NCBI GenBank assembly: GCA_021813195.1
Contig: JAKALI010000013.1
Location: 1-21,263 of the forward strand
Direction: 5' to 3'
Origin: Pseudomonadota bacterium
Lineage (GTDB): Bacteria > Pseudomonadota > Alphaproteobacteria > Rhizobiales > Hyphomicrobiaceae
Length of the DNA stretch: 21,263 nt
Shown here piece by piece: positions 6,971 through 15,708 of this stretch. The translations under genes were made by a program, and so were the position numbers. The notes below the pieces were generated by a model. It saw only the letters and a list, made by a program, of their open reading frames with translations. It did not search any database and had not been told where the DNA came from. The first letter of the stretch is position 1; each line of letters begins with the position of its first letter.

Positions 6971-7810
6971 TCAGCCCTTCTGCGCCTTCGCGCGCTCATA
7001 GAGCGGCATGACGTCCTTCAAGTTGTCTTTGATGGTCTTGATCCGGGTTTTGCCTGATGGATGGGTCGACAGCCATTGCGGGGGGGCGCCCTTGGAGGCC
7101 TGCGACATCTTCTGCCAGAGCGTGATGCCCGCCCGCGGATCGTAGCCGCCACGCGCTGCCAATTCCATCCCGATCAGGTCGGCTTCCGTTTCATCGTTGC
7201 GGGAGTACTTGAGCGCCGCGAGGCTTGCGCCAGCCGCACCGATCATCTCTCCGGCCTGGCCGAGCAATAGACCGCCGACCACGCGCCCGCCGACATCCGT
7301 CAGTGTGGTCTTGGCAGCCCGCTCGCGGGCGTGCTCCCACAGCGCATGGCCCATCTCATGCCCCATGATCATGGCCACTTCGTCATCGGTGAGTTGCAGT
7401 TTGTCGAGGATACCCGTGAAAAACGCAATCTTGCCGCCCGGCATACAGAAGGCGTTGATCGTCGGACTGTCGAAGGCCCTCACTTCCCACTTCCAGTCCT
7501 TGGCGCGGTCGTTGAATTTATAGGAGTGCGGTTTGAGATCCGCAAAAATGCGCCGCAGGCGAACGACCGTCGGATGGCTGTCTGGTAGTAATTTGCCTTG
7601 CTTGGCGGCGTCCGAGGTCAGTTGGCTGAACTGTGCATCCGCCGTCTGTTCCAAGCTGGCCGCAGGCACCAAGTTGCGGAAAATCGACCGGCGCGGAACC
7701 TTGACGCCCTCCCCGTCGCGCGCGGCGAGTTCCCCTGGTGCGAGCAACGACACCGATCCTGCCAGCACCGCGGCGAGAGCAATCTGCCAAATCCTGATTA
7801 TCTGCCCCAT
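6971..7810 (-). CDS. Exported M48 family zinc metalloprotease
   Basis: The 279-residue product is a peptidase family M48 member, in the group of periplasmic or lipid-facing proteases used in envelope protein quality control. The N-terminus (MGQIIRIWQIALAAVLAGSV) is a signal peptide, with likely cleavage near residue 30 (ELAA). The catalytic HExxH is HEMGH at 151-155, and the third zinc ligand is probably E207 in ETEAD. NAFCMPGGKI at about 119-128 is the usual M48 strand preceding the catalytic helix. The frame extends to 7864, but ATG 7810 places the signal peptide at the N-terminus. Unlike BepA it ends shortly after the catalytic domain, with no TPR repeats. The gene is divergent from the DUF482 gene, with about 96 bases between starts. 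Confidence 0.92.
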   Translation of the reverse strand: MGQIIRIWQIALAAVLAGSVSLLAPGELAARDGEGVKVPRRSIFRNLVPAASLEQTADAQFSQLTSDAAKQGKLLPDSHPTVVRLRRIFADLKPHSYKFNDRAKDWKWEVRAFDSPTINAFCMPGGKIAFFTGILDKLQLTDDEVAMIMGHEMGHALWEHARERAAKTTLTDVGGRVVGGLLLGQAGEMIGAAGASLAALKYSRNDETEADLIGMELAARGGYDPRAGITLWQKMSQASKGAPPQWLSTHPSGKTRIKTIKDNLKDVMPLYERAKAQKG

Positions 7811-7906
7811 TCTTGCAACCCTACATCGTCCCGAGCCATCCGGAGCCCACTGTTTTCGTAACATACAGCTCTCAAGTCTTGACGACGAGAGCGTGACGGA
7901 ACCCGA

Positions 7907-9085
7907 ATGCAGTCGATATCAGCAAAAGTCCATTCATCAATTGACGACATCCCTGCCGCGGCATGGGATGCCTGCGCCAATCCGGCTCCAGAGACCTTTG
8001 ACCCGTTCATCTCTCACGCGTTTCTCGCAGCTCTCGAACATTCCGGCTGCGTTGGCGAGGGTACTGGGTGGCAGCCGTGTCATCTCGCACTTCAGGATGC
8101 AGCTGGCGACATCCTGGCGGTGATGCCGCTGTATTCGAAGACCCATAGCCAGGGCGAATACGTCTTCGATCACGCGTTCGCCGACGCCTACCATCGGGCG
8201 GGCGGGCGATATTATCCAAAACTGCAATGCGCGGTGCCCTTCTCGCCCGTCACCGGCCGGCGTCTGCTCGTGCATCCCGATACAGATCGCAACACGGCCG
8301 AGTCCGTCCTGTTATCCGGCGCATTGACGCTGGCCGACAAAATCGCTGCCTCCTCGCTTCACGTCACGTTTCTGTCGCCGCAGGACGCAGAACGATGTGC
8401 GGCACGCGGCCTGCTCATGAGAACGGGCCAGCAATTCCACTGGGTGAACCCGGGCTATCGGAGTTTTGAGGACTTCCTTGCGACACTGACCTCCCGCAAG
8501 CGCAAGGCGATCCGCCGCGAGCGGGCCGAGATTGCCGCGAGCGGGCTCGTGATCGAGGCCCTGACGGGCGCCAAGATCACACCCGCCCATTGGGATGCAA
8601 TGTTCGCCTTCTACCTGGACACGGGCAGTCGCAAGTGGGGACGGCCTTACCTCAATCGCGCCTTCTTTCGTGAGCTCGGCGAAACTCTTGCCGATCGTTG
8701 CCTGTTGATCCTCGCCCTTGAGGGCGACACGCCCGTTGCTGGCGCCTTGCACCTCATCGGTGGCGACTGCCTTTATGGCCGCTACTGGGGATGCACGAAA
8801 TATGTGCCGAGCCTGCACTTCGAGCTGTGCTACTACCAAGCCATCGACGCCGCGATTGCCCGCGGTTTTTCGCGCATCGAAGCAGGCGCACAAGGCGAGC
8901 ACAAGCTGGCGCGCGGCTATTTGCCAGTGACCACCCATTCCGCTCATTGGTTCGCAGACGAACGCCTCGCGCGCGGTGTCGCGCACTATCTCGAGCAGGA
9001 GCGCCGTGCGGTCGCCGAAAGCAACGCTGCCCTGACGACGTTCGGACCCTACCGACAGGCCCTAACCCAAGAGCAAGACGGATAG
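7907..9085 (+). CDS. FemAB-like protein (DUF482, GNAT fold)
   Basis: The 392-residue product matches DUF482 (FemAB_like), a family with a tandem GNAT-type acyltransferase fold related to enzymes that add amino acids to peptidoglycan precursors. Its actual substrate is not established. Typical segments are the N-terminal DIPAAAWDACANP, then DPFISHAFLAALEHSG, the FDHAFADAYHRAGGRYYPKLQ block near residues 85-105, RKRKAIRRERAEI near 197-209, and a C-terminal RGFSRIEAGAQGEHKLARGY. There is no signal peptide or membrane segment, so the protein is probably cytoplasmic. ATG 7907 gives the expected start, with a modest GACGGAA ribosome-binding sequence upstream. It is followed 148 bases later by a HIT gene on the same strand. 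Confidence 0.88.
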   Translation: MQSISAKVHSSIDDIPAAAWDACANPAPETFDPFISHAFLAALEHSGCVGEGTGWQPCHLALQDAAGDILAVMPLYSKTHSQGEYVFDHAFADAYHRAGGRYYPKLQCAVPFSPVTGRRLLVHPDTDRNTAESVLLSGALTLADKIAASSLHVTFLSPQDAERCAARGLLMRTGQQFHWVNPGYRSFEDFLATLTSRKRKAIRRERAEIAASGLVIEALTGAKITPAHWDAMFAFYLDTGSRKWGRPYLNRAFFRELGETLADRCLLILALEGDTPVAGALHLIGGDCLYGRYWGCTKYVPSLHFELCYYQAIDAAIARGFSRIEAGAQGEHKLARGYLPVTTHSAHWFADERLARGVAHYLEQERRAVAESNAALTTFGPYRQALTQEQDG

Positions 9086-9197
9086 TCCTGAGCGCCTGCG
9101 AGGACATCCATCCCCACATTCCTTCCTGAATTGGCTGCTTGGGTCCGCTTGACGCCCCCATCGGGCTTGCCTACGAGAGCCGCACCCTGCGTGACAG

Positions 9198-9213
9198 CGC
9201 GCCGCGCGGCGCG
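9198..9213. repeat. Perfect 16-base GC palindrome before the HIT gene
   Basis: CGCGCCGCGCGGCGCG (9198-9213) is a perfect inverted repeat ending ten bases before the Shine-Dalgarno AAGGAGGG of the HIT gene. It could be an operator, a leader hairpin or chance in GC-rich DNA. No copy was noticed elsewhere in the window. Confidence 0.35.
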
Positions 9214-9233
9214 AGAACTTCCAAGGAGGGAGC

Positions 9234-9659
9234 ATGACCGCGTACGATCCATCCAACATTTTCGCGAAGATCTTGCGCGGTGAGATCCCCTGCCACCGCG
9301 TCTACGAAGACGAGCACACAATCGCTTTCATGGATGTGATGCCGCAAGCGCCTGGCCATACACTCGTCGTGCCCAAGGCGCCCTCGCGCAATCTGCTCGA
9401 TGCCGATACCGCCACACTCGCACGGCTGTTGCCCGCAGTGCAGAAAATTGCGCTGGCGGCCAAATCGGCGTTCCAAGCGGATGGCATCACCATCATGCAA
9501 TTCAACGAACCGGCTGGCGGGCAGACCGTGTTCCATCTCCACATTCACGTCATACCCCGGCACACTGACGTACCGTTGCGCAAGCATGCCGGACAGATGG
9601 AAGATCCACAGGTGCTCGCCGCTCACGCCGAAAAAATCAAGGCGGCGCTCCAAGCCTGA
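9234..9659 (+). CDS. HIT family nucleotide-binding protein (Hint-like)
   Basis: HIT proteins are small nucleotide hydrolases or transferases, often acting on adenosine phosphoramidates or dinucleoside polyphosphates. The 141-residue product has the N-terminal NIFAKILRGEIPCHRVYEDE, PGHTLVVPK near 40-48, and the histidine triad HLHIHVI at 101-107 with H103 as the expected nucleophile. Length and layout fit the bacterial Hint branch, not Fhit or GalT. An excellent Shine-Dalgarno (AAGGAGGG, 9223-9230) fixes ATG 9234. A perfect palindrome sits just upstream. It converges with the DUF2314 gene, with 43 bases between the ends. Confidence 0.95.
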   Translation: MTAYDPSNIFAKILRGEIPCHRVYEDEHTIAFMDVMPQAPGHTLVVPKAPSRNLLDADTATLARLLPAVQKIALAAKSAFQADGITIMQFNEPAGGQTVFHLHIHVIPRHTDVPLRKHAGQMEDPQVLAAHAEKIKAALQA

Positions 9660-9702
9660 GCCCGCAGCGCCGCGTATCTTCATCACACTCGACTGACGAT
9701 CG

Positions 9703-11607
9703 TCACGGGGTCTCGTACATCGCCCGATAAGCGGCGGCCTGCTCGGCAGGCATACGCGGCAGCAGCACGCGCATTGTCTCGTTGCCAACAAGCTTGCCGT
9801 TGCGCTTGAAAGTCCAGTCCGAGATCATGTCTTGCGTGAACTCATAGGTCTGTCCGAGCTTCACGGTCTTCACAGTTTGAGGCTGGTTGGAAATCACGCC
9901 GGACACCTTATCACCGTCGCGCTTGATGCGGGTGAGCCAGAAGTGCTCCGTCGCCCCGTTGCCCTGAATGGCGACCTTGAGCGCAAAGTCGCCCTCGTTG
10001 GCACCCGGTGATTCGTAACTGCGCCAGAAGTCGGCGAGCGAGGCGCGGGCTTTGCGAATGGCCGCGTTCATCTGCTCATCTTCCGAGAGCACCGACATCA
10101 CCTTGTTGCCCTGTGCGCCCTCGGCTGTGCCAATTTTTGTGTCAGGAGGCGGCGTCGCAGCGGCCACTTTCACGGGTGCGTCCGTGGTTCTCCCCTCGGT
10201 TGCGTCCTTCAGCGCGGACGCCGCTTCAGCGTATGCCGAAGTCGCTGGTTTGGGCTCCGCGGATTGCTCCGTCGCGTGTGGCTCAACCCTGGGCTGCTCT
10301 GCAACAGCAGCGTCTGCGGCGGTCTTCGAAGGTGAAACCTTTGCCGGCTCCGTGCGGGATGCTTCGGCTTGAACTTCCGCCACCTGGCGTTCAGGCGCTA
10401 TCGGTTCGCTCGCTGCCGGACCGGTGACTGGTGGCTTGGCAGATGGCGCAGCGTCAGATTTGGCGACCTCAATTGTCTGTGCGTCAGCTTTCACGGGTTC
10501 GGACTTGGCCGCGACGGGCGCCACATCGTGTCTCGGCGCGTCCAGTTTGGAGGCCATAGCCTGCTCAGCCCCGGGTCCCGCAATGGCGGCGGGCGATTGG
10601 GGGCTGGTTTGCGCTTTACCCGGCGTGCTCGCATCGCGCCCGGCCGAGCTTGAGGCTGCAGCCGGCTGAGCCGCCGCGGCCGGTGCTGCCCGAGGTGCCG
10701 CCGGATTCGCTGCGGCCGGAGCCTGCACAGCACGATCCTCGTTGATGCGGTTCATCCAGTCACCCGAGCCCTTGGCCTTGGCAGACGCTGCTGCGGGTGC
10801 TTGAGCTCCGTCCGGGACACGCGCGACCGTCGTCATCCATTCGCCGATGTTGGCCGCCATCGCCGCACCGCCCGCCGCGTTGCCCGGCAGAGCCGCGAAT
10901 TGCCCCGAACCACCGGAGGGACAGCCACCCACACACGTCACCAGACCGAGCGTATCGTAGCGCTGCTGATCCTTGGCTGCACCGACTGGCGGACGCGGCA
11001 TCATGCTGACGATTTCGTTGGATTTGCCATCGCCACATCCAGCTTCACATACGACCACGAAGTGATCGGGATAAGCCGATTGCAGTGGATGCTCGACCTT
11101 GCCGACTTTGGCTCGGTCTTCAGAGAGAATTTCCGCCGCGCGACGGTCGTAGTAATCGGTGTCGCGCTTATCGAGGAGTTCGCCGAATTCGCCCTTGCCG
11201 ACGGCGCCACCTCCGGCATGGTCAGGCCGGACGGCTTGCGGTGGAGTTTCCGTCGCAGTGGCAGGCGCATTGGCCTGTTCGATCGCCTCTTGACTGGTTG
11301 TGCCGATCTCGGGCGCGGCATCGTTGGATGAGCGCTGCTCTTGCGTTTCCTCGCCGTCACCCGGCTGCCCCAATGGCTCCTCGCCAGTCGGCTGCTCCAG
11401 ATTAGGTTGCTCCTCGGCCGTGCCGTCGTATGTGGCGCCGTCCTCACTCGGCATCTCGCCATCTTGAGTGGGCGCAACGTCGTCCTGGGATTGCGCCTCT
11501 TCATCTTGGGCCCAAGCCGGCGCGATCGATCCCGGTGCGGAAGCCAAAATGGCGGCTGCTGCGAATACGGTTCCGATTAAAAGCCGCGCGCGTGCGGATT
11601 GCAGCAT
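9703..11607 (-). CDS. Large secreted low-complexity protein with C-terminal DUF2314
   Basis: The 634-residue product starts with a signal peptide (MLQSARARLLIGTVFAAAAI, cleavage likely after AWA near residue 33). An acidic Glu/Gln/Pro-rich region follows (about 35-125), then a small folded-looking part (about 135-240) with two CxxxC pairs, C187/C191 and C225/C229. Next comes a long Ala/Pro/Lys/Glu low-complexity region (about 255-505). The last 128 residues match DUF2314 (EHFWLTRIKRDGDKVSGVI, SNQPQTVKTVKLGQ, DMISDWTFKRNGKLVG), a domain of unknown function. The frame is open to 11757, but only ATG 11607 puts the signal peptide first, with AGGT upstream. Two more exported proteins lie upstream on the same strand. 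It is probably periplasmic or envelope-spanning. Function unknown. Confidence 0.83.
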   Translation of the reverse strand: MLQSARARLLIGTVFAAAAILASAPGSIAPAWAQDEEAQSQDDVAPTQDGEMPSEDGATYDGTAEEQPNLEQPTGEEPLGQPGDGEETQEQRSSNDAAPEIGTTSQEAIEQANAPATATETPPQAVRPDHAGGGAVGKGEFGELLDKRDTDYYDRRAAEILSEDRAKVGKVEHPLQSAYPDHFVVVCEAGCGDGKSNEIVSMMPRPPVGAAKDQQRYDTLGLVTCVGGCPSGGSGQFAALPGNAAGGAAMAANIGEWMTTVARVPDGAQAPAAASAKAKGSGDWMNRINEDRAVQAPAAANPAAPRAAPAAAAQPAAASSSAGRDASTPGKAQTSPQSPAAIAGPGAEQAMASKLDAPRHDVAPVAAKSEPVKADAQTIEVAKSDAAPSAKPPVTGPAASEPIAPERQVAEVQAEASRTEPAKVSPSKTAADAAVAEQPRVEPHATEQSAEPKPATSAYAEAASALKDATEGRTTDAPVKVAAATPPPDTKIGTAEGAQGNKVMSVLSEDEQMNAAIRKARASLADFWRSYESPGANEGDFALKVAIQGNGATEHFWLTRIKRDGDKVSGVISNQPQTVKTVKLGQTYEFTQDMISDWTFKRNGKLVGNETMRVLLPRMPAEQAAAYRAMYETP

Positions 11608-11725
11608 GGGAATTACCTGCCGATTGTGGTTGGCGATCAAACGGAACGCAACACTTGCAGACGCACGTAAACGAAGTCTTGACGAACGAATCGTTCGAGG
11701 TCGCCGATCACACCGGCGTGCTCCG

Positions 11726-12136
11726 TCAGCGCTCGTGACGATAGAGGGCGGTCTCACTTTCTCCGGCGTTTAGAATGCGGACGTTGCGGAAATCCGTGCC
11801 TTCCGCAGCGCGCGGGGCTTCGCGCTGCTGAATCAGGCCGTGACGGGATGCGCCCTCAGCCGTCGTCGTTGTTCTCAAAGCTGGCGCCGTGACCGCCTGA
11901 TGGACCGGGGCGGCCAGTGTTGCTCGGACGTGCGGATTAGGGGCCGAAGCCTCGCCGCCCGCCAAAGCCGCCGCAAAGCACGGATCGGTGCGCTTCAACT
12001 CCGCCAGCGCGGCAGGCGGGATGTAAACGAGACGGACGGGAGCGCAGGGTACCTCATCAGCGGCGCGTGCGGCCGAAATCCCGATAGCCGCCAAAACGCC
12101 GATAGAAAACAGAACGATATGTGCTGACTGCGTCAT
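11726..12136 (-). CDS. Small secreted protein of unknown function
   Basis: The 136-residue product has a clear signal peptide (MTQSAHIVLFSIGVLAAIGI, cleavage after ARA at about residue 25). The mature part has two cysteines (VPCAPV and DPCFAA), which could form one disulfide, followed by an Ala/Thr-rich, probably disordered second half. I do not recognise a family. A GGAG-containing purine stretch precedes the ATG. It lies between the DUF900 hydrolase gene (149 bases upstream) and the DUF2314 gene (118 bases downstream), all on the minus strand, so the three may be co-transcribed. Codon use looks like its neighbours. Confidence 0.7.
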   Translation of the reverse strand: MTQSAHIVLFSIGVLAAIGISAARAADEVPCAPVRLVYIPPAALAELKRTDPCFAAALAGGEASAPNPHVRATLAAPVHQAVTAPALRTTTTAEGASRHGLIQQREAPRAAEGTDFRNVRILNAGESETALYRHER

Positions 12137-12285
12137 GCTCCGCCCCCTGCGACCTCGCGGGCCACGCCCCTGAACCCCGACGTGATTCTGAGTGTGAAAT
12201 TACGGGACGGTGCTTAACGGTCCGTTTACGAGTGGGCCTATGGTCCACGCGCATGAGACTGGCTCGGCCAGACCACCGGCCGGCG

Positions 12286-13908
12286 TCAACGCGGCTGGAA
12301 TTTCCAATAGGCGCCTGCCGACGTTCCGACACGCTCAAGGAAGGGCGTGCGCTTTTCAGGCGGCCGCTCTCCCGTCCGGATCAGCGCCGTGAGATCCCCA
12401 AGCAACGCGTTGTTCTCCGCATAGCCCGAGTGGTTGATCCCGAAGCTGTCGGTCGAGACAGCTGTCACGTCGATGGTGTCGACCCCAGGCACCACGATCG
12501 GCCCCTCCTGCGGTACGTCACCAGCCCTCGGCACACCCCCGTGGAAACGACGCGAAATGCCGAGCGCGCGGTCATTGGCGGCGACGTAGAGGGTGATTCC
12601 CTGCGCGAGCCCGCCGATTTCGCGAGCGATGTTTTCGAAGTTGTCGCGATCGACGTCAGGTGCCGCAAGGATCACCTGGTTGATGAGGACACCCGGCGGG
12701 GACGAGGACTTCAAGTCCTTCAGGACCTGCAAAAATGGCTGATTTCCCATACTGTGCGCGATAATACTCACGGACTTCGCGCCCGACTCCTTGACGACGA
12801 GTTCGAGAAACTCGCGCATGAATGGAACCGATTGGCCGGCACTTTCGCGATCGTAGGTGTAGCTTGCGACACCCCCGCCCGAGGGCCAGCTGTAGAGGAA
12901 CGCTGCGCCGTCGAACTTGAGATCGTAGGCGATCTGCGCCGTGCGATAGAGACCGTTTTGGAACGTGGTATTGAAGCCGTGGATGAAGACGAGCGCGTGA
13001 TCTTTGAACGTGTTGGAAGCCGCCAACCGCTCACGTACGAGTCGGAGTAAGTCCGCCCGAGTGAGAACTTCGAGCTCCTTCAACGTGAAATGCTTGGCCG
13101 GATCCTCCGCTTCCGCGTACAGCACGATATCCGTCAACGGGATGCGTATCACCCAAGGACGTTCCACCATCGGCACCTCGTGAGCCTTGGGAACCGTGAC
13201 GAGCGCACGCCCCAATTCCAGGCGGCGGCCACGTGTGGAAGCGAAGTCGAGACGCGGTGTCCCGGTCGCTGCACCGCGGTCGGTCCCGAAGAAGACCGGG
13301 ACGATGTCGTAAAGCCGATCGGCATCCGGCGCCGGCGCGACGGGCGCGGGCGCGGCAGTGGCTTCGCTTGCCGCGCTCACCTCGGCTGAAGACGGCGGCG
13401 GTTCGCCAGCGCCTGCTGACGGTTCCTCGGCTGATGCCGCTGCAATCGGGGGCGCCGGCGCGGCCGGCACCGACGGCACCTCAATTCCCCGCGATGCGGC
13501 TTCGCCGGTCGAAGTCTGACCAGGAGGTGGCCCGGCAGCAGGAGGATCAGCAGCGAGTTCGCCATCGACATCCCGCGCCGCTTTGGGTTCGACGGTCGCG
13601 GGCGAGGGCAATGCAGCCGGATCATCCGCCACGCTCCGCGGTCGCTGTCGTGACTTGGGTGGTGCTTCGGAAACGATTTGTGGCTCAGTTTGCGCGCTGC
13701 GGGTGGGGCGTTCGGATTGGAGCAGACCGCGATCACCAAACAGGGCGATGAGCGCGATAGGAAAGATGGCAAGCCCGATGAGGCAGAGGCGGCCCAAGAT
13801 CCGAGCCACGCGCGGCATCGGTCCCATGCTGACCCAGGCGAACGCGAAGACGAGTAGCAGCGACAGGGCGACAAGCAGCGCCCTCAACTCCTCGGGTACA
13901 TCGGCCAT
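12286..13908 (-). CDS. Membrane-anchored alpha/beta hydrolase (DUF900)
   Basis: The 540-residue product has two N-terminal hydrophobic segments (about 9-28 and 37-57), then a long Pro/Ala/Glu linker (about 65-195) and a DUF900-type alpha/beta hydrolase domain. The domain starts with DIVPVFFGTDR, a hallmark of the family. It carries the oxyanion-side HGFNTTF motif and the nucleophile elbow AHSMGN with S386. APDVDRDNF probably supplies the acid, and the catalytic His is probably H493 (NHSGYAENN). Likely activity is esterase or lipase, with unknown substrate, on a tether at the inner membrane. The frame is open to 13974, but ATG 13908 has GGAGGG about eight bases upstream and starts just ahead of the first membrane segment. 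It is divergent from meaB and likely leads the run of exported-protein genes. Confidence 0.88.
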   Translation of the reverse strand: MADVPEELRALLVALSLLLVFAFAWVSMGPMPRVARILGRLCLIGLAIFPIALIALFGDRGLLQSERPTRSAQTEPQIVSEAPPKSRQRPRSVADDPAALPSPATVEPKAARDVDGELAADPPAAGPPPGQTSTGEAASRGIEVPSVPAAPAPPIAAASAEEPSAGAGEPPPSSAEVSAASEATAAPAPVAPAPDADRLYDIVPVFFGTDRGAATGTPRLDFASTRGRRLELGRALVTVPKAHEVPMVERPWVIRIPLTDIVLYAEAEDPAKHFTLKELEVLTRADLLRLVRERLAASNTFKDHALVFIHGFNTTFQNGLYRTAQIAYDLKFDGAAFLYSWPSGGGVASYTYDRESAGQSVPFMREFLELVVKESGAKSVSIIAHSMGNQPFLQVLKDLKSSSPPGVLINQVILAAPDVDRDNFENIAREIGGLAQGITLYVAANDRALGISRRFHGGVPRAGDVPQEGPIVVPGVDTIDVTAVSTDSFGINHSGYAENNALLGDLTALIRTGERPPEKRTPFLERVGTSAGAYWKFQPR

Positions 13909-14172
13909 TCCTGCCCTCCACATCGTCGGCGGCGCAACACATACTGCCTTAGCCGGCAACATCAACCGCACCACGTCGCTTGCCCTTATCTCAGGTTATG
14001 CGTCTGCACCGCGGCATCAGAAAGGCCACGCGGCCGTCACAGCACATGCCCACAGCGCGTGGCTCAGATCGCGAGCGCGTGTCGATTTCGACCTTGCGCA
14101 CAAAGCCCATCCTGCCCATGGTCCTGCTCGGCAACCCCCTCCCGAGCGCCGTCTTCGAAACCAAACCGCGCC

Positions 14173-15213
14173 ATGCCCGGACGCCCAACCGTGAAACGAC
14201 CGCCTTCCACTCCGCTCGAGTACAAAGACGCCATCCTCGCCGGGGATCGCACGGCCCTCGCGCGCGCCATCACGCTGGTTGAAAGCAGCAAGCCATCCCA
14301 CGCTGCGAACGCCCAAGAGTTGCTGCAACATCTCCTTCCGCACGCTGGACAGGCAATCCGCCTGGGGATCACCGGTGTCCCCGGCGTTGGCAAATCCACC
14401 ACCATCGATCAGTTGGGAACCAACCTTGTTGCAGCGGGCCATAAGGTCGCCGTGCTCGCCGTCGATCCGACATCCAAGCGCACGGGCGGTTCGATCCTTG
14501 GCGACAAAACGCGCATGAGCCAGCTCTCCCAATTGCGCGATGCCTTCATCCGTCCCTCGCCGACGTCGGGGACCCTCGGCGGCGTAACACGCAAGACGCG
14601 CGAGACCATGGTCTTGTTGGAAGCGGCGGGTTTCGATGTCGTCATCGTCGAGACGGTCGGCGTTGGCCAGTCGGAAGTGGCCGTGGCCGACATGGTCGAT
14701 TTCTTTCTGGTTCTTCTTCTGGCTGGCGGGGGCGACGATCTGCAGGGAATCAAAAAGGGCATCATCGAACTCGCCGACATGATCGCTATCAACAAAGCCG
14801 ATGGGGACAACGTCACACGGGCGCAACGCGCAGCCAACGAGTACCAGAACGCGATAGCGATCTTCACGCCCAAGTCGGCCTTATGGATGCCGCCGGTCGT
14901 CACCATTTCGGGGCGCACGAACACGGGCCTCGCTACCTTGTGGAACAAGATCACCGAGCATCGCCGCATCATGATGGAGAGCGGGCAATTCGAGGAGCGC
15001 CGGCGCCGGCAGGCCGTCGAATGGATGCGCGATATGTTGAGCGACCGCCTAATCGGCGCCTTGAAGTCAAACCCGAATGTCGCCGCACGCCTTCCCGCAA
15101 TCGAGGACGACGTGCGCGCGGGCCGTCTCTTTCCGACCCGCGCCGTGGACGAAATCCTTGAGTTAATGGGCCTTGGCGCCACCGCGCAACCTGCGGGTGT
15201 TCCTGCACCCTAG
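14173..15213 (+). CDS. meaB: Methylmalonyl-CoA mutase-associated GTPase MeaB
   Basis: MeaB is a G3E-type GTPase that guards cobalamin loading and integrity of methylmalonyl-CoA mutase or related B12 mutases. The 346-residue product has Walker A GVPGVGKST at 68-76, VLAVDPTSKRTGGSILGDKTRM, the RPSPTSGTLGG segment, VETVGVGQSE (Walker B and switch region) and the guanine-specificity motif NKAD. The C-terminal helical dimerisation part is present, so the length is normal. Longer in-frame starts exist back to 14059, but the conserved region begins shortly after ATG 14173. GTG 14191 is an alternative, and neither has a strong Shine-Dalgarno. No mutase gene is visible nearby. The stop codon overlaps that of a convergent secreted-protein gene. 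Confidence 0.93.
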   Translation: MPGRPTVKRPPSTPLEYKDAILAGDRTALARAITLVESSKPSHAANAQELLQHLLPHAGQAIRLGITGVPGVGKSTTIDQLGTNLVAAGHKVAVLAVDPTSKRTGGSILGDKTRMSQLSQLRDAFIRPSPTSGTLGGVTRKTRETMVLLEAAGFDVVIVETVGVGQSEVAVADMVDFFLVLLLAGGGDDLQGIKKGIIELADMIAINKADGDNVTRAQRAANEYQNAIAIFTPKSALWMPPVVTISGRTNTGLATLWNKITEHRRIMMESGQFEERRRRQAVEWMRDMLSDRLIGALKSNPNVAARLPAIEDDVRAGRLFPTRAVDEILELMGLGATAQPAGVPAP

Positions 15214-15521
15214 AACCCGCGGCGACCTGTGATCCCCGCATCGATGCAGGTTTGCTGAACGCGGATGTCGCGTCCGATCAATGCGCACACACGGCGTTTG
15301 GAGTTGGGATTATTTCGAATCTCGGCGAACGAGATGTTGATCCCATAGCCACGCGCAACCTCCGCCAGCTGCTTCTCCTGGCAGTAGGGTGTCGCAAGAT
15401 AGCTACCTTGCACGAGTTGAAAACCGTTCTGGCATGTGATCGCCGCCGTTGCTGGCACGGCGGCCAAGCTCAACACACCCGCGAGGGCGCACAGCAGGAC
15501 ATGACGCTTCGGTTGGGACAT
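15210..15521 (-). CDS. Small four-cysteine secreted protein
   Basis: The 103-residue product has a signal peptide (MSQPKRHVLLCALAGVLSLA, cleavage after ATA at residue 26). The mature part of about 77 residues has four cysteines (C30, C47, C79, C92), suggesting two disulfides in the periplasm. Its core reads TCQNGFQLVQGSYLATPYC and later RNNPNSKRRVC. This looks like a conserved hypothetical family seen in Hyphomicrobiales, but I know no function. TGGAGG precedes the ATG, a strong ribosome-binding site. Its stop codon shares the palindrome CTAG with the meaB stop on the other strand. Confidence 0.82.
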   Translation of the reverse strand: MSQPKRHVLLCALAGVLSLAAVPATAAITCQNGFQLVQGSYLATPYCQEKQLAEVARGYGINISFAEIRNNPNSKRRVCALIGRDIRVQQTCIDAGITGRRGF

Positions 15522-15708
15522 GAGCAGCCTCCAGGGCAGGTGATTTTAAGTTCATCATACGTTTGGCGATCGGACTTGGTTGCAAAACTATCATCTATCG
15601 GGCGTGAGCGCGAACGTCAGTCAGCGCGACCATATCGCCCCAAGGCCGCACCTTGACTTGCATGAGCCCATGCGCCATCGGCCTTCCGGGAACAGGTGAG
15701 GCAACACG

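Noticed and set aside
12121..13050. Plus-strand open frame of 309 codons
   Set aside because: Antisense to the DUF900 hydrolase, whose catalytic motifs are clear on the minus strand.
15522..15708. Possible Mg2+-sensing riboswitch before corA
   Set aside because: The 187-base gap shows no M-box-like structure that I can recognise.
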